Shown here: positions 1-7,116 of the stretch, one piece after another
How the letters are laid out: the number at the start of each line of letters is the position of its first letter
Position numbering within the stretch: the stretch's first letter is position 1
Origin: Nitrospira sp.
GTDB taxonomy: Bacteria > Nitrospirota > Nitrospiria > Nitrospirales > Nitrospiraceae
DNA length: 7,439 nt
Reading direction: 5' to 3'
Assembly: GCA_012032965.1 (NCBI GenBank)
Contig: JAAUPT010000075.1
Location: 1 to 7,439 of the forward strand
Made by a program: the position numbers and the translations under genes
The notes under the pieces: generated by a model
What the model saw: only the letters and a program-made list of their open reading frames with translations
Databases searched by the model: none
Told to the model about the DNA's origin: nothing

Positions 1-1823
1 ATCGATAGCCTCAGAGTCGAAGACCATGAGCAGACGGCCTATGTGCTGACGTCAGAAGAAGTTCTGTTCGTCGTGACCGACAATGAGGCCAAGGCGGCTG
101 GAAAAACGCGACACCTCTTAGCTGAAGAGCAGACGGAAACGATACGGGAAGCCCTCCGGGCTTCTCTCTCCATCCAACCCTCACATCAATCGGCGCATCC
201 AATCACCATGCGGGATCTGCTGTGGGCCGGCGTCGCCACCGCCTTGTTGATCTTCTTCGCCGTGGCCTTCCATGTCCTTTTCCCTCGACTCTACGAAGCG
301 CTCGATGCTTGGAGTGAGACACAACTGCGCGCTGTGTCGCTTCGCGGATTGGAACTGATCGCGGCGGACCAACTCAGCAATGTCCTTGTGTTCTGCAGCA
401 AAGCCCTTCGTGGTGTCCTCTCCTGTCTCGGCCTGTATTGGTACTTTCATTTCGTCTTGAACCTCTTTCCCCAAACATACGTGTTTGAGCAGCAGTTTCT
501 GGTGGCACTGGCCGTACCGTTTGAACAAATTCAGCCCTTACTGGGCACTTGGGGTGATCTGGCTATCGGCCTTCTCCTCGCGCTGATTGCCACAGGCTTG
601 TTCCTGGGCTTCGTAAAGGCATTCCGCAAGCTCTTTCCCAGCATGCTTGACAAGGTTTCTGCCTGGGGCTACACGACGACGTACTCATTCAAGATCCAGC
701 AAGTAGAAATGCTGTCCGGTGCGCAAATCTCGGACAGCGTGCTGGTGCTGTTACGGGCCCTTCGATTGGTAGCCTACGTCTCCCTCACCTACCTTTACGT
801 CACGTCCATTCTTGGATTCTTTCCTGCCACCCGCAAACTCTCCGTCGAACTGTTGAACCATATGATTGAGCCAATCAACATGATCGTTCGGGAGTTCATC
901 GCCTCGCTGCCCGATGTCATCGCCATTGCCATCATCATCGTCGTCACCAACTACGTCATCAAGCTCATCCACATGTTCTTCAATGGAATTGTGCGAGGGG
1001 CCATCACCTTCCAGGGCTTTCATCGCGAGTGGGCGACTCCGACCTACAAGATCGTGCGATTCTTCGTTCTCGTCTTAGCCGCGGTCGCTATTTTCCCTTA
1101 TATCCCAGGATCCCATTCAGAGGCGTTTCGAGGCATCTCGGTATTTCTTGGAGTGCTCGTGTCGTTGGGCGCGGCCGGATCGTTCAGCAATATCGTCGCC
1201 GGAGTGGTTCTGACCTACATGCGCCCATTCAGCGTCGGAGATCGAGTCAAAATTGCCGATACGGTCGGGGACATCACGGAAAAACGCTCCTCGTCACGAG
1301 GATCAGAACCATCAAGAACGTCGACGTCACGATTCCCAACGCCCTCGTCCTCAGTTCGCATATCATCAACTACAGTTCGTCAGCCATGATGCCACCGCCG
1401 CTCATTCTCCATACAAGCCTGACCATCGGCTATGACGCCCCGTGGCAGAAGGTCCATGAGCTGCTCATTGCGGCGGCCAAGCAGACAACGCATATTCTGG
1501 AAACACCGGAGCCCTTCGTCTTGCAAACCAGCCTGGATGATTTCTATGTGAGATATGAGATCAACGCCTATACCGGCGCTCCGAATAAGATGGCCGCCAT
1601 CTACTCGGAACTCCACCAACATATCCAGGACCAGTTCAATGAGGCTGGGGTCGAGATCATGTCGCCCCACTACACCCAACTGCGCGACGGCAAGAAGATC
1701 GCGGTTCCCGACCAATATTTGCCGAACACTTCTCAAGCTCCAAGCCTTCGTCCTACCGCTCTCGACAAATGGATGAACCGACCGGGAAATGGTAACCTCT
1801 CAAACAGAGAGACCGGCCCATGA
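1..1823 (+). CDS. Large multi-pass MscS-family mechanosensitive channel, 5'-partial and frameshifted
   Basis: The reading frame is open from base 1, so the true start lies upstream; ATG/CTG-like codons near 43 are unlikely to be the start. With one base restored at 1280-1284 the visible product is about 607 aa. Residue numbers here take the codon at 43 as residue 1. An N-terminal soluble stretch (about 1-55, with VTDNEAKAAGK) precedes about seven or eight hydrophobic segments. The MscS pore helix follows (about 363-395, rich in Gly/Ala: SLGAAGSFSNIVAG), then the beta domain start (PFSVGDRVKI). After the frameshift come TLLVTRIRTIKNVDVTIPNA, the conserved PN loop, and a C-terminal alpha/beta domain ending near EIMSPHYTQLRDG. 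The family gates ion and solute release from the inner membrane on rise of membrane tension; extra N-terminal helices are common in larger members. As the bases stand, the first frame stops at 1389. The stop at 1821 overlaps the next gene. Family assignment is strong; whether the gene is functional is open. Confidence 0.88.
349..640 (+). repeat. Internal protein repeat, copy 1, in the multi-pass mscS gene
   Basis: Encodes a membrane unit beginning LELIAADQLSNVL and passing through YWYFHFVLNLFPQT. Its first 43 residues align without gaps to the unit at 703-831, with about 13 identities including E, Q, S, ALR, V, Y.Y, L and FP.T. Similarity beyond the FP.T turn is by hydrophobic pattern only, so the right boundary is approximate. 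Confidence 0.6.
703..993 (+). repeat. Internal protein repeat, copy 2, in the multi-pass mscS gene
   Basis: Encodes VEMLSGAQISDSVL through TYLYVTSILGFFPAT, matching the unit at 349-477 without gaps, then another long hydrophobic helix. A weaker third echo may lie in the helices just before the pore (IVRFFVLVLAAVAIFPYIPG). This indicates that the paddle-like membrane hairpins arose by tandem duplication. Confidence 0.6.
1280..1284 (+). other. Frameshift site in the first mscS gene (A5 run)
   Basis: The 0 frame reads GDITEK and then runs into Ser/Arg-rich nonsense to a stop at 1387-1389. The -1 frame, taken up at 1284 (ACG), continues with TLLVTRIRTIKNVDVTIPNA, the expected MscS beta-domain sequence. 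Six A bases would keep the frame; five are present. No canonical X XXY YYZ slippery heptamer is seen, although a single Lys-tRNA slip from AAA to AAA is possible. Confidence 0.85.
1820..1823 (+). other. ATGA stop/start overlap coupling two mscS genes
   Basis: The TGA stop of the first channel (1821-1823) overlaps the ATG of the second (1820-1822). Such four-base overlaps usually mean translational coupling within one operon. The upstream purine run (AGAGAG, around 1806-1811) is only a modest ribosome binding site, which fits coupling. Confidence 0.8.
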
Positions 1824-2751
1824 CTGCTCCGTTTCAACAGTTCATTGAAAGCTGGTTGTTTGATCCCACAGTCGGCAAGCTGGTCTCCACAACGGCTGCG
1901 GTCCTCATCATCCTCGCACTGGTGCGAATCCTCAGAAGCGTCCTCAATCGCTATGTTCAGGAACCCGGCAACCTCTATCGCGCCAAAAAACTGGTCACCT
2001 TTCTTGGCTATTTCACGGGTATCGTTATCATCTCGCTGGTCTTTAGCGACCGCCTCGGCAAAATGGCGGTCGCATTCGGAGTGGCCGGTGCCGGGATTGC
2101 CTTCGCACTCCAGGAAGTCATCGCCAGCCTCGCCGGCTGGGTCGCCATCTCATTTGGGAATTTCTACAACACTGGAGACCGTGTTCAATTAGGCGGCATC
2201 AAAGGAGATGTGATCGATATCGGCATGCTGAGGACGACGATGATGGAGATCGGCCAGTGGGTGGATGCCGACTTGTACAACGGCCGCATCGTGAAGATTG
2301 CGAACAGTTTCGTATTCAAAGAACCGGTCTTCAATTATTCTGGAGACTTCCCGTTTCTCTGGGATGAGATTAGGATACCGGTGAAGTACGGCAGCGACCA
2401 TAGCCTGGCGCGATCGATTTTCAGCTGGTGTTGGTCGAGCAGACCGGAGAGTATTCTGCACAAGCGAAAAGCAGCTGGGCGGGGTTGATTCAACAATACC
2501 GGGTGGACCCTGCTGAACTGGACCCGCGAGTCTTCTTGTCGGCCAACGACAACTGGATGGAATTTACACTGCGCTATGTTGTGGACTACAAGAAACGGCG
2601 CATCACCAAAGACCTCCTGTTTACGCGTATACTGGTTGAGATCGAAGAAACCAAGGGACGCGTCATGCTAGCCTCCTCAACCTTCCATCTCGTGGAAACG
2701 CCAGAAATCAAGGTCAAACTCGTTGAAGCGACGAAAGGCTCCACGGCTTGA
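1820..2751 (+). CDS. Compact MscS-family channel, frameshifted
   Basis: With one base restored at 2418-2421 the product is 310 aa, close to the size of E. coli MscS. Helices lie at about residues 18-37 and 56-76. The pore helix follows (about 80-112, GVAGAGIAFALQEVIASLAG), then the beta-domain entry NTGDRVQLGGIKGDVIDIG. After the beta domain (IANSFVFKEPVFNYSG) comes the alpha/beta C-terminal region. The usual VPN loop of the beta domain is replaced by NGRIVKIANS, so this is a different subfamily from the other two channels here. As the bases stand, the 0 frame stops at 2488 after junk sequence, and the last third (QLVLVEQTGEYSAQ onward) is in the -1 frame with a stop at 2749-2751. It probably forms an inner-membrane tension-gated channel. 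The start ATG is fixed by the overlap with the upstream gene. No second lesion is visible after the shift, so any damage is recent or artefactual. Confidence 0.86.
2418..2421 (+). other. Frameshift site in the second mscS gene (T4 run)
   Basis: The 0 frame reads SDHSLARSIF and then SWCWSSRP to a stop at 2486-2488. The frame that starts with CAG at 2422 reads QLVLVEQTGEYSAQ and continues as a normal MscS C-terminal domain. Five T bases would keep the frame; four are present. A Phe-tRNA slip from TTC back to TTT would give the same product, but no full slippery heptamer is present. Confidence 0.83.
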
Positions 2752-2795
2752 TCTCACATACACCTACCCCGCACACCGGATTGCCGAGTCCAGTT

Positions 2796-3056
2796 ATGGA
2801 AATCGAGTTCGCGTCAAGCGGTCTTCCGAAGGCCATACGCAACATATGGACCGGATCGATCTACCACTATCACATCGGACGTTCCGAGCAGTTCATCGCA
2901 ACCGTCACACCCGGGTCGCCGGCCGACGGGAACTCAGAAGAGCGGCACGGGCAGTCGATGAGGGACGCGGCATCATTGGTTCCTCCTGGAACCCACGTCC
3001 CGTCAATCGCACGGGCCACGCACCACACCATTCGAGGAACTTCCTATGACCGTTGA
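2796..3056 (+). CDS. Possible small hypothetical protein in the mscS/SLC13 gap
   Basis: I do not recognise this product. The frame is open from 2748 (TTG) with an internal ATG at 2796, giving about 86 aa from the ATG, and it overlaps the permease start by 11 bases. Codon third positions in the middle part look coding-like, more so than the competing Arg/His-rich frame at 2723-3049. No membrane segment or signal peptide is visible, and no convincing Shine-Dalgarno precedes 2796. A short segment, RSEQFIATVT, resembles GSEQFIAAVT near the C terminus of the downstream porin, with mostly synonymous DNA differences. It may be chance or a relic of a porin. Otherwise 2752-3045 holds nothing I can identify and may simply be a leader region for the permease. 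Confidence 0.25.
   Translation: MEIEFASSGLPKAIRNIWTGSIYHYHIGRSEQFIATVTPGSPADGNSEERHGQSMRDAASLVPPGTHVPSIARATHHTIRGTSYDR
3034..3038 (+). promoter_or_regulatory. Ribosome binding site of the SLC13-type permease
   Basis: GAGGA lies seven bases before the ATG at 3046. It supports that start over other candidates and suggests independent initiation. Confidence 0.65.
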
Positions 3057-4833
3057 GATGGTCTTAGTGCTCATCGTCGTGTTGGTGGCGGTGATCCTGT
3101 TCATCACCGAGAAGATCTCCGTTGACCTTGTGGCACTGATCATTGTCGCAATCCTGCTGCTCAGCAGGATCATCACGCCGGAGGAAGGCCTTTCCGGATT
3201 CAGCAATACGGCGACGGTCACGGTCGGCGCGATGTTGGTGCTGAGCGCCGGGCTGTTTAAGAGCGGCGCCGTGAATCTTCTCGGAGCCGGCCTACGCAGA
3301 CTTAGCCGGCATGGCTCGGGGATCGCGATTCTCACGATGATGATCTGCGTGGGAACCATCTCCGCTTTCATCAACAATACCGCCGCTGTTGCAATGCTCC
3401 TGCCGATCGTGATGAGTACCGCGCGGGAAATGCGCGTAAGCCCCTCCAAACTCCTCATGCCGCTGTCCTTCGCTTCCATGTTCGGAGGCGTCTGTACGCT
3501 GATCGGGAGCTCTACCAATATCCTGGTCAGCTCCATCGCCGAACGGTACGGGCAGCCAGGGCTCGGGATGTTCGAAATGACGCAACTCGGGCTGGTCTTC
3601 TTCGCCGCAGGTACGGTGTACATGATGGCGGTCGGCTTGCGGCTGATCCCGGACCGACAAGTGGAGGACGACCTGACGCAACGCTTCGGTATGGGTGATT
3701 ATCTAACGGAGATCGTCCTGCTCCCTGAGGCCAAATCCATCGGCACCACGATCGCAGATTCTCCGCTTGGAGAGGATATCGACCTCGAGATTCTGGAACT
3801 CCGGCGCCATGCTGGTCGATTCCAGTTTCCTGGCCCCCACACGGTGTTGCAAGCCGATGACATCCTGCTCGTCCGGTGCAACGCCGAACAGATCAAGCGC
3901 CTGCAGGAACGGGAGGGGATCGCACTGAAATCCGAGATGCAGTGGCACGATAAGGATTTCGAATCCGACGACACCCGGCTGATGGAGGCCGTCGTGGCTC
4001 CCTATTCAGTGCTCGACGGCAGAACCGTGAAGGGCATCAGATTTAAAGACAACTTCGGTGCCACCGTCTTGGCCATCCGCCATAATGCAGAGATCCTCCA
4101 TGATCATCTGAACACGCGAATCCTTCGCGGGGGCGATATGCTGCTGCTCAAAGTTCGAGAGGATTCTTTCGAACGGCTGAGAAATAGCCCGGCCTTTGTC
4201 ATGATGTCGGATGCAGGACTGCCCACCTTTCGAACGGACAAGCTCCTGATCGCGTTGACGATCGTCGCCGGCGTCGTGGGAACGGCGGCACTCAACTTGG
4301 TTCCGCTCGTCATCAGCGCCATCACCGGCTGTGCGCTGCTCATACTGACCGGCTGTCTGACCATGGAAGAAGCCTACCAGGCGGTCGAATGGAAGATCAT
4401 ATTTTTGCTCGCAGGGGTGCTGACGTTGGGAGTCGCTTTGGAAAAGACCGGGGCGGCCCTGCTGCTGTCAAACTGGATGATCGCAACAGTCGGGGTGTTG
4501 GGCCCAGTCGCACTCGTGTCGGCGTTTTACCTTGTGACCTCGCTGCTCACGGAGACCATGTCGAATAATGCCACCGCCGCACTCCTCACGCCCATCGCAA
4601 TCGCTGCCGCCCAGTCGCTGGACGTGGATCCCCGCCCTTTCCTCATGGCCATCGCGTTCGCGGCCTCGGCCAGTTTCATGACTCCCGTCGGCTACCAAAC
4701 GAACACCTTGATCTACGGACCAGGACAATACACGTTTGCAGATTTTCTCCGCATCGGCACTCCTTTGAATATCCTGTTCTGGTTGTTAGCGACGCTCTTG
4801 ATTCCGGTCTTCTGGCCGTTCCAGCACGTATGA
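3046..4833 (+). CDS. SLC13-family (DASS-type) permease with two RCK_C/TrkA_C-like domains
   Basis: This 595-aa inner-membrane protein has a split transporter fold. The first membrane half (about 1-203) carries the SNT-type signatures SAFINNTAAVAMLLP (about 106-120) and GSSTNILV (154-161). A soluble middle (about 205-385) looks like two successive TrkA_C/RCK_C domains, each with a glycine-aspartate turn before a beta strand (QADDILLVRC, about 269-278, and RGGDMLLLKV, about 361-370). The second half (about 398-593) repeats the motifs as TETMSNNATAALLTP (502-516) and TPVGYQTNTLIYGPG (546-560). Family members are sodium-coupled carriers of sulfate, dicarboxylates or related anions; the RCK_C pair is thought to sense a ligand and tune transport. 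The substrate cannot be told from sequence. A good Shine-Dalgarno fixes the ATG. The gene is intact and lies 76 bases before the porin, so co-transcription is plausible. Confidence 0.88.
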   Translation: MTVEMVLVLIVVLVAVILFITEKISVDLVALIIVAILLLSRIITPEEGLSGFSNTATVTVGAMLVLSAGLFKSGAVNLLGAGLRRLSRHGSGIAILTMMICVGTISAFINNTAAVAMLLPIVMSTAREMRVSPSKLLMPLSFASMFGGVCTLIGSSTNILVSSIAERYGQPGLGMFEMTQLGLVFFAAGTVYMMAVGLRLIPDRQVEDDLTQRFGMGDYLTEIVLLPEAKSIGTTIADSPLGEDIDLEILELRRHAGRFQFPGPHTVLQADDILLVRCNAEQIKRLQEREGIALKSEMQWHDKDFESDDTRLMEAVVAPYSVLDGRTVKGIRFKDNFGATVLAIRHNAEILHDHLNTRILRGGDMLLLKVREDSFERLRNSPAFVMMSDAGLPTFRTDKLLIALTIVAGVVGTAALNLVPLVISAITGCALLILTGCLTMEEAYQAVEWKIIFLLAGVLTLGVALEKTGAALLLSNWMIATVGVLGPVALVSAFYLVTSLLTETMSNNATAALLTPIAIAAAQSLDVDPRPFLMAIAFAASASFMTPVGYQTNTLIYGPGQYTFADFLRIGTPLNILFWLLATLLIPVFWPFQHV

Positions 4834-4909
4834 ACGACGGACGCATGATCGTCTCAGCGATGACGCTGTGTAAGGGCGGAGGGACGCCGGTAACGATCAG
4901 GCTAATCCT

Positions 4910-6073
4910 GTGCCTATGAGAACCGGGACTTTCCAGGTCATTACTTTGGCGTCGCTGATATGGGCCGTTCCCGTATTAGGCTTCGCCGCTGAGTCTCACT
5001 CAGACACTAGCGACTGGCACTATGGAGGATCGATCGATCTGAGTTATGCGGTCGATTTCAACTTCCCGGAGAACAATCTGTGGCGGTCCAAAACCACAAC
5101 CCCCGGCGTCAATGAACCGGCTCTCAACATGGCGGTTGGGTACGTCAGAAAAGATGTGTCCGTGCAATCCCGCTGGGGTCTCGAGTTCGGCCTGCAAGAA
5201 GGCAACGACACGGAGGGGCTCGTGCCACCTTCGATCTCCGGCCGCGACAAACCAGTGGACTACGCGCGGCAGTGGAAACATTTTTCACGCGCGAACGTGT
5301 CGTATCTGGCCCCGGTTGGAAACGGACTGACCGTCACGGCGGGACTCTTTAATAGCTACATCGGCTATCAATCCATTTATTCGAGATACAACCTCAACTA
5401 CACCCGGAGTTATATGGCCGACAACGCGCCGTATTTCGTCTTCGGACTCGCCGCGACGTATCCGATCAACGAGGCGACACAGGTCGGCTTCTACATCATC
5501 AACGGGTATAATTATCTGTCCCATATCAACAATCAGCCAAGTTACGGGACGCAAGTCGTCTGGAAGCCCACTACCCGTCTGACCCTGACGGAGAACCTGT
5601 ACTATGGCCCGGACCAGTCAAACACGGCTCTCGAGTTCTGGCGATTTTTCTCAGACAGCATCATCGAATGGAAAGACGGACCGTTCACCTTTGCTGCGGC
5701 GTACGATGTCGGCACCGAAAACGCCGCCGAGCTTCCGGGCCATCCTCGGACCTTCTGGACAGCGGCAGCGCTCTATGCGCACTGGAACGTCAGTGGCCCC
5801 TGGAGCGTGGCGCTCCGTCCGGAGTGTTATTGGGATCGCAATGCGAGGATCACCGGCTCCGAACAATTCATCGCAGCCGTGACCACGACGCTGGAATACA
5901 AGTGGCGCGTCGATCCCCACACCCTACTCGCCAGGCTGGAGCACCGCTACGACGACTCGCGCGGCACGCAGGGAGGGTTCTTCACAGGGGACTTCATCGG
6001 CCCCGGTACGATCGGACTGACTCCGGGGCAGCATCTCGTACTCTTTTCGTTGATTTGGTTCATCGATCATTGA
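4910..6073 (+). CDS. Outer-membrane beta-barrel porin-like protein (BBP2/DUF1597-like)
   Basis: The product is 387 aa with a Sec-type signal peptide: Arg4, a hydrophobic core at about 10-24 and probable cleavage after GFA (residue 26). The mature part is a run of alternating amphipathic strands rich in Tyr, Trp and Phe with Gly/Asn turns, as in outer-membrane barrels. Recognisable family segments are GLFNSYIGYQSIYSRYNLNY (about 145-164), ECYWDRNARITGSEQFIAAV (about 305-324), LEHRYDDSRG (343-352) and a last strand HLVLFSLIWF (375-384). It probably acts as a passive pore or outer-membrane solute channel. The start is GTG at 4910, placed eight bases after a short AGG; ATG at 4916 is an alternative and leaves the signal peptide functional. 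It sits between the permease and the third MscS gene, which suggests it supplies the outer-membrane step for the same transport block. The solute is unknown. Confidence 0.8.
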   Translation: MPMRTGTFQVITLASLIWAVPVLGFAAESHSDTSDWHYGGSIDLSYAVDFNFPENNLWRSKTTTPGVNEPALNMAVGYVRKDVSVQSRWGLEFGLQEGNDTEGLVPPSISGRDKPVDYARQWKHFSRANVSYLAPVGNGLTVTAGLFNSYIGYQSIYSRYNLNYTRSYMADNAPYFVFGLAATYPINEATQVGFYIINGYNYLSHINNQPSYGTQVVWKPTTRLTLTENLYYGPDQSNTALEFWRFFSDSIIEWKDGPFTFAAAYDVGTENAAELPGHPRTFWTAAALYAHWNVSGPWSVALRPECYWDRNARITGSEQFIAAVTTTLEYKWRVDPHTLLARLEHRYDDSRGTQGGFFTGDFIGPGTIGLTPGQHLVLFSLIWFIDH

Positions 6074-6086
6074 CACCCACAGAAGT

Positions 6087-6093
6087 GGAGGAG
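6087..6093 (+). promoter_or_regulatory. Strong ribosome binding site of the third mscS gene
   Basis: GGAGGAG is a near-perfect Shine-Dalgarno lying five bases before the ATG at 6099 and 13 bases after the porin stop. It is the strongest such site in the window, so this channel may be the most heavily translated. Confidence 0.8.
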
Positions 6094-6098
6094 CAGCG

Positions 6099-6986
6099 AT
6101 GGATTGGTTGACTGATCTCTTACGACCATTGATTCAATTCTCTCAAATTCCATTGTATTCGCTCGGCGACACGACCATCACCCTCGGCACCTTGCTCTAT
6201 CTGATGATCTTGGTCGTGGCGCTCTTTTATGCCACCGCCAAACTAAAAACGTGGATCGTCGAACGGCTGCTCTTACGAAGCCAAGTCGACCTGGGAGTCA
6301 GACACGCCATAGGAGCCATCGTTCGGTATATCGTAGTGGCCATCGGCTTGATCATGATCCTACAGGCAGTCGGCATCAACCTCAGTACTTTGACGGTTCT
6401 CTTCGGCGCGCTCGGCATCGGGGTGGGATTCGGCCTGCAGAGCATCACCAATAACTTCGTCAGCGGGATCATTCTCTTGTTGGAGCGACCGATCAAGGTC
6501 GGAGACCGCATCGAAGTGGGCGGCGTGCATGGCGATGTCGTCAATATCTCGCCGCGCGCGACCACGATTGTGACGAACGACAATATCGCGATCATCGTCC
6601 CAAATGCCGACTTCATCTCATCGAAGGTCGTCAATTGGAGTTATACGAATCGCAATGTCCGGTTCAACTTTCCCGTCGGGGTTTCGTACGGTTCAGACCC
6701 CGATCAGGTCCGCCGCGTGCTCCTTGAGGTGGCGCTGGCTCATCAGGGGGTTCTCAAAGATCCGAAACCTTCCGTGCTCTTTGATGGATTCGGCGACAGT
6801 TCATTGAACTTCCTACTACGAGTGTGGACAAGAGAGTTCGCGACGGTTCCCGGGGTCCTGCGTAGCGATTTGTACTTTGCGATCAGCCGGGCGTTTAGGG
6901 AACATGGTATCGAGATTCCCTTTCCCCAGCGAGATCTTCACATCAAGAGCGGGACACTCAACGTGCGGCAGGTCGCACCCAGCTAA
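6099..6986 (+). CDS. MscS-type small mechanosensitive channel
   Basis: This intact 295-aa protein is nearly the length of E. coli MscS (286 aa). Three membrane helices lie at about 27-46, 67-90 and 95-129. The third is the Gly/Ala-patterned pore helix GALGIGVGFGLQSITNNFVSG, running into LLLERPIKVGDRIEVGG, the classic start of the beta domain. TIVTNDNIAIIVPNADFISS (about 156-175) contains the conserved VPN loop. The C-terminal alpha/beta domain ends with IEIPFPQRDLHIKSG, close to the family's usual IPFPQ...H ending. It is expected to form an inner-membrane heptamer that opens under membrane tension to release ions and small solutes. It follows the porin by 25 bases and has its own strong Shine-Dalgarno. 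Of the three channels here it is the only unbroken one and the most canonical. Family assignment is firm; physiological role within the cluster is inference. Confidence 0.95.
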   Translation: MDWLTDLLRPLIQFSQIPLYSLGDTTITLGTLLYLMILVVALFYATAKLKTWIVERLLLRSQVDLGVRHAIGAIVRYIVVAIGLIMILQAVGINLSTLTVLFGALGIGVGFGLQSITNNFVSGIILLLERPIKVGDRIEVGGVHGDVVNISPRATTIVTNDNIAIIVPNADFISSKVVNWSYTNRNVRFNFPVGVSYGSDPDQVRRVLLEVALAHQGVLKDPKPSVLFDGFGDSSLNFLLRVWTREFATVPGVLRSDLYFAISRAFREHGIEIPFPQRDLHIKSGTLNVRQVAPS

Positions 6987-7116
6987 GGGAAACCGATGCC
7001 CTCCTCGTGCCTCTCGCATGGACGGGCGTCCCTGGCAGCAAAAGGCGCAGTGACGCTCAACCGATCCCGTGCCTGATCTACACGCCGTCCACCCCTCGGA
7101 ATCTTCAGCTCGCAGA
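6987..7116. other. Convergent intergenic region
   Basis: These 130 bases separate the stop of the third channel gene from the stop of the minus-strand transporter. A terminator would be expected. Only a short GGAC/GTCC hairpin (7020-7031) without a T tract was found, so none is called. Nothing else is recognised here. Confidence 0.5.

Noticed and set aside
1029..1283. Upstream part of the +3 frame before the first frameshift
   Set aside because: It is an Arg/Ser-rich shadow of the channel's pore region; only the portion after 1284 encodes MscS sequence.
1276..1290. Canonical programmed -1 frameshift heptamer at the first lesion
   Set aside because: The phased bases are G GAA AAA, which do not fit X XXY YYZ, and no obvious downstream stimulatory hairpin was seen; a simple indel is more likely.
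2723..3049. Alternative Arg/His-rich frame in the gap before the permease
   Set aside because: Composition is unlike a real protein and it overlaps the end of the second channel; the frame ending at 3056 looks better, and even that is weak.
3003..3623. Long minus-strand open frame (206 aa) opposite the permease start
   Set aside because: It lies antisense to a well-supported SLC13 gene, its composition (Ser/Thr/Ile/Arg-rich, no domain) is typical of a reverse-frame shadow, and no Shine-Dalgarno supports it.
7020..7031. Short GGAC/GTCC hairpin as terminator between the convergent genes
   Set aside because: Only four base pairs and no T tract on either strand; not enough for an intrinsic terminator.
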